Source: Neonectria sp. B-13 (Eukaryota; Ascomycota; Sordariomycetes; Hypocreales; Nectriaceae). From it: a stretch of 64,000 nt of DNA. The position numbers and the translations under genes are program-made. Under the pieces are notes generated by a model, which worked only from the letters and a program-made list of their open reading frames with translations, was not told the DNA's origin and did not search any database. Of the stretch, positions 35,936 to 46,723 are shown in pieces. Within the stretch, counting starts at the first letter, position 1. Each line of letters starts with the position of its first letter. Location: assembly GCA_002682825.1 (NCBI GenBank), contig NOKP01000011.1, positions 1,054,420 through 1,118,419 of the forward strand, read 5' to 3'.

Positions 35936-38730
35936 TTATATCATAGGCTTGGACATGGGCGCAATAATGCCCTGCTTCATCAGCACGCGGGGCTTGGTGC
36001 TCTCTTGGAACGTCTCCTTGGTCATCCATTCGGGTCCCACGGGCAGGCGTAGCGAACGCTCGTACTGCTCGCGTGACTCGAAAGGGTGTGGAAGCTGAGA
36101 GGCGAGGTAGCGGTCGTTCTAGTCCAAGATGTTAGCATTCATCATCGTTGTTGTCACCATCATAGTGATGTGTATAGGGGTAACTGAGGAGGGACTTACC
36201 TTCTTGATCCGCTTCTCGTTGACGATGACCTTGTCCAGCTTGGCGTCCTTGCGGTTCTTCTTCTTGATACCCTCCACCTTGGTCAAGAAGCGGCCCTTGT
36301 GGCGCTTCAGCTCGCGACTGCTAACACCCTCACCAACCCACGAGCCCCAGCCAGGCAGCGTGTTGTCGATGACCTTGTCGTCGTCGGCCTCGGCGACCTC
36401 GTTCTTCTCGCGCTCAAAGTCGCCCACGACGTCCTCTCCAGCAAAGGCACGCGCCACCATCTCCTGGTCGCGGATCGCCATGGGAAGATGCTGGTCCGTG
36501 TCCGAGGCATCAACGTCGGCGTCGTCCTGGATTGTGTCGCTTGTGGATGTGGATGTGGACTTGGATTTGGGCTTGGACTTGCTGGGCTTGGAAGCGACGA
36601 TGACGTTGGAGATGAGATCCAGGTCTTCGATGCGCGCACTAGACTCGCCCTTCTTCTTGCGGCGGGTTTCGCCGCGAGACCATGCTCCCGCAGTTGAGGT
36701 GCCAACGGACCTGTCAGCCGCTGTGGTGTTGGGCCCTGCTGTGTTCAAGCCATTGGTGGTTATCACGACTTCGTCATCATCGTCGTCGTTGTCCGATCTG
36801 CGCTTCTTGGCGGCCTTGGATGAAGATTCGAATGTGGGTGTGAATGCCTTTCCCTCGGCAGCGCCATACTGTCGGCGGCCTACTTCCTCCTTCTCCTCCT
36901 CGCCATCATCAGAGTCCTCGGCGTCGTCTCCATCTAGGTCCCGTCGAATTTGCTTGACGAGCGCGTCGTTGGCTTGCTTCTTGGCCGCCTCGGCCTTTAG
37001 CATGAATTTCATGCCCATCAGTCCGGACTGGGGCTCATCATCCTCCTCTTCCAGCTCCTTCAACTGCCGTCGTAGCGAGGCATCGCCATTATCCGAACCA
37101 CTGTCGGAGGTTGAGTCGTCATCTGATCCGCCAGCTCGGCCTTCCTTCCTCCTTCGAAGCTCCTCGTCCTTGCGCGCCATCTCTGTAAGTCCAGCACGGA
37201 AATCATCGTCCCAAACAGCTCGCTTGCCCTTTGAGCCAAGCTTGGCCCATTTGCTATCTTTGTGTCGCAGACCAACGCGCTCCTGAGCTCGTCGACGGTC
37301 CTGAGCTTCGCGCTCCTCCTCCGAGTCGATCTCGCCAGCCTCCTCCATGGCCTCTTTGGTGGCCATCTCGTCGCGCTCGCGCTGTCTTCGGTGAACACGG
37401 TGGTAAGCCTTGCTCTTGATCTTCTTGATTCGCGCCGCCCGCTTCGTCTCCCGTGAGTTCAGCTCACGCTCCATACGCTTCCGGGCCAGAGCCTCCTTTC
37501 GTGAAAGTTCGTTGCCCTCTTCATCGAATTCCTTCTCTCGTGGCTTCTGGGCCTTGTCCATAGACAGACCACTTTGCGTCATGATGGACATGATGGTAGC
37601 TTCTAGCTCGTTGCTCGGGTTCTTGGTGGTTAGGGGTTGGATCTCGGTCGTGTCGAGACCGGCTGTCGCCGAATTCTGAGCGAGGGGAAAGATGAGATGC
37701 TCCGCTCGTCGGTTTTGCTTCACGGTCTCGTTCCATCGGTCCAACGTTTCGTTGGTCTTGTCGTAGGCGGCGCTCCGGTCAAGACGGTCCTGTTGCCTCC
37801 TTGCGAGAGGGATGTCTAGCTTCTTCGCGGCGCCAGGGCGCGTCTCCTTCTCCTCCTTGTTCATAAGCTTCATAGACTTCTTCACATTTTGGTCGTTGAT
37901 GCCGGTCAGGCCCAGGTCGCTGAGGCTGATTTTCGATTTTGACTTGATCTTGGGTTCGGGTGCGTTTCCTCCGTACCCAGCAATTAAGCCTTCGAGAGCT
38001 TCCAGCTTCTCTGGGTTCGCCTGCTCGTCTTCGCTGTCTTCGTCCTCACCATCGTCGTCATCCTCCTCTGATTCGTCGGAGGCATCGTCGTCCGAGTCGG
38101 AAGAACCAGACTTGTCCTTGTCGTTTGATTCCTCCTCCGAGGACTCTTCGAATTGGTCGAGAGCAGTTGCCAAGTCGATAGCATCATCGCCAAGGGTCTC
38201 TCCTTGGTCATCCTGAGAGTCATCATCGGAGTCGTCGTCCTTTTGATTGTTAGCGTCACCCCGGACTTCCTTGCAACCGAAGAGCCTACCTTGTGGGTCG
38301 ACTTGCTGCCGCGGAACGTGTATCCTTGGAACTGTTCTTGGTCGCTGTCGCCAAAAGCGTCGTCACTCTCAATCTCAGAATCCTCGTCGTCATCTCGTAG
38401 GCCTCCCAGTCGCCACTCATTGCCCTCGCTGTCGCTACCATCGTCGGCATCATCGCCAACAGGCCGCTTCACCTTCTTCCTCTGGGGCTCCTCTTCCTCC
38501 TCATCCCCCTCCTCCTCCTCATCATCTTCGCGGCCGTGCTTCTTCTCAATGTCGGCATCCAGCTCTCTTGCTCGAGGCGTCTGCTTCTGCTTCGGGGCAA
38601 ACTTTTCCTGGGCAATGCCAAAGGCATCGAGGGCGTTCTTCTGGGACCGGGCCTTGGACTTCTTGTTGGCGTTAGGCTTGGGCTTGGGCGCCGCGATCAG
38701 GGAGCGGCCGTGGGCCTGTCGTCCACCCAT
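35936..38730 (-). CDS. UTP14: U3 snoRNP / SSU processome protein Utp14
   Basis: A nucleolar factor for small-subunit rRNA processing that activates the helicase Dhr1 in yeast. Three exons on the minus strand, 38730-38290, 38239-36200 and 36118-35936, encode 887 residues. Intron 1 (donor GTAGGC, branch GCTAAC) and intron 2 (donor GTAAGT, branch GCTAAC) both join complete codons. The middle holds acidic blocks and the conserved RRERDEMATKEAMEEAGEID region. The family's C-terminal core GWGSWVG ... LKRHKGRFL is present, and the last exon reads NDRYLASQLPHPFESREQYE to MSKPM, the canonical Utp14 end. The start MGGRQAHGRSL follows a clean leader. Divergent from COX15. Confidence 0.93.
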
Positions 38731-39159
38731 TTTTGCGTGAGAAAGGAGCGAGTGTGCAGATTTCCGTCGTGACTGTAGTCGTTGTCGTCGTGTCGCCAAT
38801 CCGCTTGTAGCTGAAGCTGCGGCCTTGGTGGGCTGGCACTGGGCACTTTTTTCAATTTTCTGCCGTGCAAAATATTTGGCGGTGAGGAGTGGGCCCTGGA
38901 GGGGACCCCTGCAGAGTCGAACAGCGGGTTCTGAGCGGGTACCCGCCTATCAACGGCGCCTCATTCCAGGGCATCAGCACCGGAGCATCATCACTTTAGG
39001 GGCGGTCCGGTCGGACCCCGAGAGCACGAGCGCCAAGACCCGGCGGAAGTGGCAGCAGTGCTACTCGAATTTGTCGGCTCGTATGACCTGAACCTCTTCT
39101 CTCCTCTCCTTCAACGCCCAAGTGTCCGTTGCTACAACCTGCAACTTTCCCCTCCAGCA
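38731..39159. promoter_or_regulatory. Divergent promoter UTP14 / COX15
   Basis: A 429-base GC-rich spacer between two outward-facing starts. No TATA box is evident, as is usual for housekeeping genes. Confidence 0.5.
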
Positions 39160-40649
39160 ATGGCGTCCTTCGCCCCCGGGTTCCGGAGACTCTTTCTCCA
39201 GGCCTCGGCCTCGGCGCCCAAATTCTTCGCCTGCAACCAATGTCTCCGCCAGGCCCCGCGCTCCACGGGGATGCCCTCGCGCATCCTCAACATCGTCCGA
39301 TCACGATCCTATGCCGACGCCGCCATGGCTAAGCCCATTGGTAACATCGCCCAGCAGGCTGCTGCGCGGTCTGCCCCGGGTGTCGCTGAAGCGACTAAGA
39401 GCTCGTGGCCCAAGGCCTCCTCCAAGAGCGTTGGATACTGGCTCATCGGAAGCGCTGTCAGTGTCTTTGGCATTGTCGTCTTCGGTGGCCTGACGAGGTT
39501 GACCGAGTCTGGGTACGGTAGCCCGAGCCAATTCGTTTGTCGCGCAACAGAAGACCAAGGACTAACATGGGAATTAGATTGAGCATCACGGAATGGCGAC
39601 CAGTCACCGGCTCTATGCCCCCAATGTCTCAGGCCGACTGGGAATCCGAGTTCGAAAAGTACCGTGCCTCGCCTGAATTCAAGCTGCTCAACCCCCACAT
39701 GAACCTCGACGAATTTAAGAAGATTTACTTCATGGAGTGGTTCCACCGTCTTTGGGGCCGCTTCATTGGTATGTCCTTTGTTCTTCCCACGCTGTACTTC
39801 ATCGCCCGCCGCAAGGTCACCCCCAAGATGGCCGTCAACCTCCTCGGTATCTCCGCCTTGATCGGCTTCCAAGGCATCATCGGCTGGTGGATGGTCAAGT
39901 CTGGTCTCAAGGATGATCTCTTCGCTCCTGGATCCCATCCCCGTGTCTCCCAGTACCGCCTCACCGCTCACTTGGCCACCGCCTTTGTCTGCTACTCCTG
40001 GATGCTTGTCTCTGGTCTTGCCGTCCTCCGCACCCGCCGCTGGCTTGCCAACCCCGAGGCTGCGCTCAAGGCCATCAAGGGCGTTAGCCACCCCGCCCTG
40101 ACTACTCTCCGACGATCCGTCTTTGCCGTTGCCGCCCTGACCTTCGTCACTGCCATGTCCGGCGGTCTGGTTGCTGGTCTTGATGCTGGTCTCATCTACA
40201 ACGAGTTCCCCAAGATGGGTCTCGGAATCTTCCCTCCCAAGAATGAACTCTTCGACACCTTTTACTCCCGCAAGGAGGATCACTCCGATCTCTGGTGGCG
40301 CAACATCCTCGAGAACCCCAGCACTGTCCAGTTGAACCACAGAATTCTCGCCGTTTCCACCTTTTGCGCCATCATCGGCCTCTTCGTCTACGCCCGCACT
40401 AAGAAGGTCGTCCCGTTCTTGCCCGCCAACGTCAGGGCCGGTACCACCGGCTTGTTCCACATGGTCTCTATGCAGGTCATCCTCGGCATCAGCACCCTCA
40501 TCTACATGGTCCCCATCCACCTGGGCGCTGCGCACCAGGCTGGCGCTCTCGGTGTCTTGAGCATGGCCATCCTCTTGGCTCATAGACTGCACATCCCCAG
40601 GCCCACGTTGCGCCTCCTGGAGCAGCGTGTGAAGCAGCTCACCAAGTAA
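39160..40649 (+). CDS. COX15: Heme A synthase Cox15
   Basis: Inner mitochondrial membrane enzyme that oxidises heme O to heme A for cytochrome c oxidase. Two exons, 39160-39512 and 39578-40649, encode 474 residues. Residues 1-60 are an Arg/Ala/Ser-rich mitochondrial presequence with a CxxC (CNQC). Conserved text includes GGLTRLTESGLSITEW (joined across the intron), EWFHRLWGRFIG, GFQGIIGWWMVKSGL, YRLTAHLA, QLNHRILA and HLGAAHQAGALG, which carry the heme-ligand His residues in EF(W)H, RLTAH, NHR and AHQ. About eight membrane helices are expected. The length is usual for the family. Confidence 0.95.
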
Positions 40650-41018
40650 TGGCATGATAGTGGGGTGATTGTACACGGATAAACATGACTGTAATAACAC
40701 ACGAACCACTGTAAAATACTAGACGAACCAACACAGGCGGCATGAGGAGGGATGATGGGCTAAGGTAGTCGCCCAGCCTTGTGATGCTAGATGAACATGT
40801 AAAGACAAACTCACCTCTAGAGGGTATTTTTATTGAACAAGCCTTTTAAATAAAGAATCTTTTGTTCTTTCGATTTTCTGCAATAGCTCCTATGCTACCC
40901 TTGCTTTTCGTTTTGTCCACGTCCTCCAGCCATTGTCCGAACCATAGACATAGACGTCGCAACCTTGAAATGCTTGGCAGTCTGTCATGGACAGCGGCTC
41001 TAGCCTTCATGGTTTCAA
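40650..41018. other. Intergenic, convergent
   Basis: 369 bases holding the 3' flanks of COX15 and the first tandem cysteine-rich gene. Nothing else is recognised. Confidence 0.5.
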
Positions 41019-41222
41019 TCACTTCTTACCCTTTTTCATCTTTTGGAGTTCTCTGCACATGCCACACGTGCCGTACACAATCTCCTCTCTCTCCTCGATA
41101 TTCGCACAGACGATTGTGCCATGTTTTATGGCGTCAGCACCATGAGGGGTGAGTCGCACCGAGTTGTCAAAATTGCCGTTGCAAGTTGAGCACACCAACT
41201 TGACTCTAGTTTTGATGCACAT
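41019..41222 (-). CDS. Small cysteine-rich protein, tandem copy A
   Basis: A 67-residue intronless frame, MCIKTRVKLVCSTCNGNFD at its start and VYGTCGMCRELQK near its end, with a Lys-rich tail. Two CxxC pairs plus a middle cysteine could hold a zinc ion. Copy B at 41477-41674 aligns along its length (LVCSTCN with YVCVYCN, YGTCGMCR with YAMCNRCR). No signal peptide is visible. The ATG of MCIK follows a TATA box by about 110 bases. Existence as a gene is supported by the parallel conservation of frame and promoter in the two copies; function is unknown. Confidence 0.6.
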   Translation of the reverse strand: MCIKTRVKLVCSTCNGNFDNSVRLTPHGADAIKHGTIVCANIEEREEIVYGTCGMCRELQKMKKGKK

Positions 41223-41330
41223 TTTGCTTGTTTGTGTCGGGTTCAAATGGTAGATTTCTCGGAAGACTGTAGTGTTGATTGCTTAGTGTTGAAGGTTTGG
41301 CTGAGATCTGAAAGAGGGGATGTTCAAGTA

Positions 41331-41338
41331 TTTATATA
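41331..41338 (-). promoter_or_regulatory. TATA box of cysteine-rich copy A
   Basis: TATATAAA on the minus strand, about 109 bases upstream of the ATG at 41222. The equivalent box precedes copy B at nearly the same distance. Confidence 0.5.
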
Positions 41339-41476
41339 TAAGAGCCTGAGTATGATTAACGGCTTTGACCTTGAGAAGCCGCAAATACTATAGTCTATCA
41401 TACACAGTGCCCCAATGCGACTCACAGCCATCTCAATCCGCGATGCTGCAGTCCATCATGGACAGACCTCCAGTTA

Positions 41477-41674
41477 TCACCGCCTCGGTCTCCTTCTCCT
41501 ATTTCGAGATCTTCTACACCTATTACACATGGCATACTCGGTGCGATATCGCTGTCCGACAACCCCACAAAGATCTTGGCCTATTGCCTCGGGACACGGG
41601 AATGTTCTTGTCACAATATCATAATCGGAATTGCAGTACACGCAGACATACAACGTGGTCAGTTCGGTGCACAT
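41477..41674 (-). CDS. Small cysteine-rich protein, tandem copy B
   Basis: A 65-residue intronless frame starting MCTELTTLYVCVYCNSDYD and ending in CNRCRRSRNRRRRPRR, an Arg-rich tail where copy A has Lys. Cysteine positions match copy A, with an extra pair in the middle (FPCPEAIGQDLCG). It shares the upstream TATA context of copy A. The basic tail could direct it to the nucleus or to nucleic acid; that is only an inference. The family relation to the larger ORFs at 19416 and 20704 rests on the MC start and CxxC layout. Confidence 0.6.
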   Translation of the reverse strand: MCTELTTLYVCVYCNSDYDIVTRTFPCPEAIGQDLCGVVGQRYRTEYAMCNRCRRSRNRRRRPRR

Positions 41675-42129
41675 TTTAGTTTATCGATTAGGTGGAGATG
41701 AAGAGGCGTAGATAGTTGAAGTGATATGGTTTCTCGAAGGATTTTGTTATTTACGATTTGCCAGACATGTAGAGAAGGAAGTCTTGGGTCCTTTTATATA
41801 AGACCTACTGAAATATGATTGACTTGGACCTCGACGAACCGTGAATCCTGAGTATAGTACATTACACGTACTAACCATGCCATTCACGCCTGGGGTCTCA
41901 TTCGGCTAACCACAGTCCATCGCATATTACCTTCAAGTCACATTGCTCAAAACGATTCTGAATCTTTTGCGGCTTCTTTTGTTGCCCATGATACTAAGAT
42001 CGTACTGTTTTAACTTGAGCTTGAATTTGGTCACGAATGGTAACATAACTACGGAGTATTTTAGTAGCATAACCTCATGAACGTCGACCAGACCTCGGAA
42101 CCACCATCCTCGATAAACGCGTGCGGCCT
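41675..42129. other. Promoter of copy B and spacer to KRS1
   Basis: The first 200 bases are the duplicated promoter-like segment of copy B. The rest, up to the end of the lysyl-tRNA synthetase gene, contains nothing recognisable. Confidence 0.5.
41793..41800 (-). promoter_or_regulatory. TATA box of cysteine-rich copy B
   Basis: TATATAAA on the minus strand, about 119 bases upstream of the ATG at 41674, within a segment that aligns with the promoter of copy A. Confidence 0.5.
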
Positions 42130-44072
42130 TTACTTGTGAGCTGAGACACAATGTTAGTGACTTGACCCACGAATTCCTTTACGATTCGACCTTACCAATG
42201 CCCTCGACGGGAATGGGCTCAATGCCGACCACCTCGGCCGCCAACTTCTCCTTCTTTTCCGAGCTGTCGTCCTTCATGAAGGGGAAGGCCAGGACCTCGC
42301 GAATGGTGTAGTTGTTGGTCAAGAACATGACCATGCGGTCGACACCCATGCCCCAGCCACCGGTAGGGGGCAGACCGTACTCGAGCGAGGTGCAGAAGTT
42401 CTCGTCGATGAGCTGCGCCTCGTCGTCGCCCTGGTCCTTCTGGTTCGCCTGCTCCTCGAAACGGAGGCGCTGGTCGAAGGGGTCGTTCAACTCGGTGTAG
42501 GCGTTGGCAATTTCCTTCTTGCAGACGAAGGCTTCGAAGCGCTCGCAGAGGCCGGGGATCTCTCGGTGGTACTTGGCCAGGGGGCTCATGACCTGGGGGT
42601 GACCGGTGATGAAAGAGGGGTTGACACACTTCTCCTCGATGAACTCTCCGACCAGCTTGTCGATAATGCGGGAGTTGGTCAGGGGAGGCGTGCACTCGAG
42701 CTTCATCTTCTTGAGGATGCCCTTGAGGAACTCGTTGGTCTCCTTGGTGTGGAGCTGGTCACCGGGAGGGAACTTCTCGCCGGTAGCCTCCTCGAGCGTG
42801 GGGATCATCTCGTAACGGGGCCAGGGCTTCTCCCAGTTGACCTCGTAGGTCTCACCGTGCTGAGTGTGGAAGGTGGTCTTGTATCCACCGGTCAGGTACT
42901 TGACAAGTCCCGAAATCATGTCCTCGGTGGTTTCCATGAGGTCGTTAACATCGGCATATGCCTCGTAGAACTCAATGGTGGTGAACTCGGGGTTGTGGGT
43001 GAGATCGGCACCCTCGTTTCGGAACTGACGTCCAATCTCGTACACTCGGTTCAGGCCACCGACGACCAGCATCTTGAGGTACAGCTCGGGGGCGACACGC
43101 ATGAACATCTCCATGTCGTATTCGTTGTGGTGGGTGGTGAAGGGCTTGGCCGTGGCGCCGCCAGCGATCTGGTTCATCATGGGGGTCTCGACCTCGACGA
43201 AGTCTCGCTCATCGAAGTATCGGCGAATCCAGGTGATCATCTTAGATCGGGTGATGAAGACGTTGCGCGACTTCTCGTTGCAGATAAGATCCAGGTAACG
43301 CTTGCGGAAGCGTTGCTCGACATCCTTGAAGCCGTAGTGGTCGTCGGGCAGGGCATGGAGACAGGGAGTCAGGAGAATGACCTCGGTCGCGAAGATTGAC
43401 AACTCGCCCTCCTCGCCCTTCTCGATCTTAGTCTTGGGAGAGGTTCTATCGAGAGTCAGTAAGTATCGCCTTGTTGCCTCACTTGGGCCGTCAGTCCACC
43501 AACCTGCCAGGGTATCCGACAATGCCGATAATGTCACCTCGACGAAGGTGTTCATGCTGGGCGTCGAAATCAGGGGCGCCTTCTCGCAGCTCCTGGGCCT
43601 GGCACATGACCTGGACCTTGACGCCCTCGGTCCGCACGTCGTAGAAGGCGAGCTTGGAACCTGATGATCGCTTGCCGTGGATTCGGGCACCGATCTGGAT
43701 GATCTTATCCTTGGCGTGCTCGCCCGACTTGAGGTAGCTGTACTCCTCGACGAACTTGCGCAGGTCGTAGGTGACATTGAACTTGTGGGGGTAGGGGTTC
43801 GGGCTCTTGGTCTCGCGGAGCTTGTTGATGGTCCGCGATCGGATCTCGAAGTACTGGTTCGGGGTGAGATCCTTCTCGGCGGCCTCGGCACCACCGGTCT
43901 TCTTGGGAGCCGCAGCCGCGGGCCGTGAAGCAGCCTTCTTGGCCTTTTCCTCCTCCTTCTGACGGGCCTTCTGGCGCTTCTTCAGCTCCGTCTTGGACAC
44001 GCGCTCGCCGGTGACCTCGTCGAGGTGCAGGTTGGCGACCTGCTCGGTCGGAGGGGCAGCGGCGTCAGCCAT
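42130..44072 (-). CDS. KRS1: Cytosolic lysyl-tRNA synthetase (class II)
   Basis: Charges tRNA-Lys. Three exons on the minus strand, 44072-43504, 43445-42196 and a tiny 42140-42130, encode 609 residues. The eukaryotic Lys/Ala-rich N-terminal helix ([18 protein letters not shown]) precedes an OB-fold anticodon domain ([20 protein letters not shown]). The catalytic core has motif 1 ([16 protein letters not shown]), motif 2 ([20 protein letters not shown]) and motif 3 ([12 protein letters not shown]). The last intron is proposed because GTAAGG in GIGKVES is followed by branch CACTAAC and CAG; splicing gives the ending GIAHK. If retained, the protein ends GIGKVES with a stop at 42179. Confidence 0.92.
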
Positions 44073-44586
44073 GATTGCGTCTCGTATCTCTCGGTGGTAT
44101 TGTAGGTGGCAGGAGATCTCAACGAAGGAGCTGTGAAGTTGTCGTGTCGCAAAATCTCTTTCGGCGACAAAATGAATCTGTTGTGAGTCAATGGTGGACG
44201 GAATCAGGGCATTGAGGGGCAGAAAATATTGTATGTCGGCGCGCCACAATCGCGGGGTAAATTTTCAGCTCTGGCTCACAGCAGCTGTGACTCAGCCCCT
44301 CCAAAATTAGGGACCTGGACCACATCCACGAAATCAAGAGTCTTACTTATGATAGGCCTCGATAAGGATTGATAGGCGTTCTGTTAGACGAGGATCTACG
44401 ATTGATGTACCAAAAAGGGCTCAAGCCAGTCAATGTTCAACAGTGTTCGTATTAACACAACATGAGCAAGTCAAACTACGCTCTGTGAGTCTTTGATCAT
44501 TACGATATCCTTTCGAGATCCTTTCCAAGCAGCTACAACGTCCAGTGACGGAGGCTTCAAATGATACCCTGTGACACCTCAGTCTC
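44073..44586. promoter_or_regulatory. KRS1 promoter and 3' flank of the next gene
   Basis: 514 bases between two minus-strand genes. It holds the KRS1 leader and the downstream end of the zinc-finger-like gene. No other gene is seen. Confidence 0.45.
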
Positions 44587-46723
44587 TCAATCCATGTACA
44601 TGGGATCCCCTCGCACTCCTTGCATGGCCATGCCTATATCTCCTGCGTGCATTGCGCTGTTCTGCATAGCCATGTTCATGTTGGGCATTGACCGGCTCAT
44701 CGTCATAGCTGTCGTCCTCCCCGCGGGGCTGCCTGTACCATTCGGCATCATAAATCGGGGATCTGGGTTTGAGCGTTGTTGGACGGGCGCTCTCGTCCGG
44801 GGAACTTCGAGTGTGACTTGTTGCTGCATGGGTGGAGGTGGTTTGGCTGGCGAGGGGTTCATTATGGCGAAGCTATCGTCATCTTCCATCTCAGCATCAG
44901 CATCCTGATCGCTCGTTTCTTCAATCGAGGGTGGAGCGGTCGTGGTTGTTGATTCCGAGGTCGCTTCACTCGTCATGCCGCCATTTGTGCTTGTTGTTGA
45001 TTGTCGCTTGAGGGGAGGCTGTGGGGGCTGAGGGAGCTGCTGTTGAGTAAGCTGCTGCTGTTGAGGGAGCTGTTGTTGCGGTAGCTGCTGTGATAGTTGT
45101 TGCTGTGGTTTTGGCTTCTGCTGTGATGGTTGTGGATTTTGCAACTGAGTTGGCAGCTGGGGGGGTTGCACCCGAGGTTGAGGTTGAGGTTGTAAGGGCG
45201 TTTGAACAGGCGTTTGGATCTGGGGCGTAGGCTGAGCATGCCCATTAACGGCGGCTGCTCCGGTCGGCTGTGCCGTCTGATCCAGTGACCTTTGGGCATT
45301 CATGCCAGTTATGTTGACTCGTGTCGACGTGATGACCTGCTTCCACCGCTCAATTGACTTGGAAACAATGGAGCTCAATTCAACTTGGGTGTCCTCCATG
45401 CCAAACCCTGCCCCCTTTCCACATTTGGCGTCTTGCTCAAGGAGTGCAGTAATGAGCTCCCTTTCCATCGGTACCGTCATAGGCTGCGCAATCTTGAATT
45501 CTCGGGGCTGTTGCAATCGGTTCAGATGCTCAACTTGGGACCTGAGGTTCGCGTTCTCCTGCTTCAGGTTGTGCTCTTTCCGTTTCATTATTTCCGTTTC
45601 CTTGTGCTTTCTGCCGACGCTCCTCGCTAATTCCAAAACCCACAGCTCTTGACGCCGTTGAGAGGATAATGACTCCCAAACTGTGTATGCTGACTGCAGG
45701 TGCTCGGCGACCTGGGCTTCGAGATTCTCGGTGGCTTGTTCGACATTTCGGACGGCCTCGCGGACATCTCTATAGGGGCCCATATTGGGAGGGTACGTGG
45801 ATTCTTCTGCGGCAGATGAGGTTGCCGAAGAGCGGGTCAGCTTCCAAACGCGAAATTCTGACTTAAAGTATGTTCGGAGGGCGTCGAACTCGCGCTGCCC
45901 GGGAGACTGGACACACCAGGACGTCGAGGTGGGGTGTTGGGTAGAGGAGAAAAGCGTCGGCGGCGGCTGGAGGCATTGGAGGGTCAGGGCAGGGAAATCG
46001 AGGGACAGGGGGTCGAATTCGAAGGGCATCGAGTTGTTGTCGAGTTGCAATCTATTGGCCGGTTAGCTGTTATTGCGAGAGCTTGGTCAGGGGTGGTAGC
46101 ACATACCTAGCTGCTTTCCACGAAGAGAGCAACTCTCGCAATGCTAGCTCAGTTGCTCGGGCGGTATCCATGGCATCGGCCAACTTGTGCTTCACGTCAA
46201 ACTGGGCTTTCTGAACGACTTGTTTGCTCACGGCCCGTTGCAAGCCTGGTCGCTTCATGGGCTCCGGCGTAGTGTCCCCATCCCAGTTACCTTTCTTGGC
46301 GAGGTCGTTTATGACACCCGTTGCCTCCCAAGTGGGCTGGAAGGGGTGCTTGAAGTTGGAATCCACCGCGTACTGTCCGTCCTTGGGAATCGCGGGCGAC
46401 TTGTATCCATCATTTTCCGGGCCAGAAGTCTCCCTCTTTGTCGAGGGCTTGGGTGTACCGATAGGGGTCGAGGTCTCTCGCCTACCGCCAGGTAGCGAAC
46501 CTCGGGCCTGGCGTCTGGTGATGCCCCCTCGGAGCTTCTTAATGGCTTCGACATCGTGGAGGCCATCTGCGGGTTTGGGGTTCTTCTCCTTGATGTATAG
46601 ATCGAGATGGCGGCCGAGGGAGGAAGAGGTGAAAGCTTGCCCGCAGTAGGGGCAGCTCTTGTCCTTGGGGGCGCCAGCCTTGGGCGTGGACGAGTCGGCC
46701 GTCTGGGAGGTGGTTTCGGACAT
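44587..46723 (-). CDS. Q-rich coiled-coil protein with degenerate zinc finger (unknown)
   Basis: Two exons on the minus strand, 46723-46107 and 46051-44587, encode 693 residues; the intron has donor GTATGT, branch GCTAAC and acceptor TAG. Residues 20-45 contain CPYCGQAFTSSSLGRHLDLY, like the UBZ4/Rad18 or C2HC finger (CxxC ... HLDxC) but with the last Cys missing. Next comes HDVEAIKKLRGGITRRQARG, a motif I recall in other Pezizomycotina orphans. The middle forms a coiled coil (KHKETEIMKRKEHNLKQENANL) and the C-terminal third is Q/P-rich, then M/P-rich. A nuclear, perhaps transcription-related role is suggested by composition only. The start ATG of MSETTSQ was chosen because the codon two positions upstream is GTG. 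Confidence 0.75.

Noticed and set aside
36129..37286. 385-codon open frame on the plus strand opposite UTP14
   Set aside because: It is the antisense shadow of UTP14; its Ser-rich composition mirrors the Asp/Glu/Lys codons of the real protein, and it lacks any family resemblance.
39309..40709. 466-codon minus-strand frame opposite COX15
   Set aside because: Antisense shadow of a GC-rich coding exon; no motif or splice support, while COX15 on the plus strand is unmistakable.
42566..43399. 277-codon plus-strand frame opposite KRS1
   Set aside because: Shadow of the lysyl-tRNA synthetase catalytic exon.
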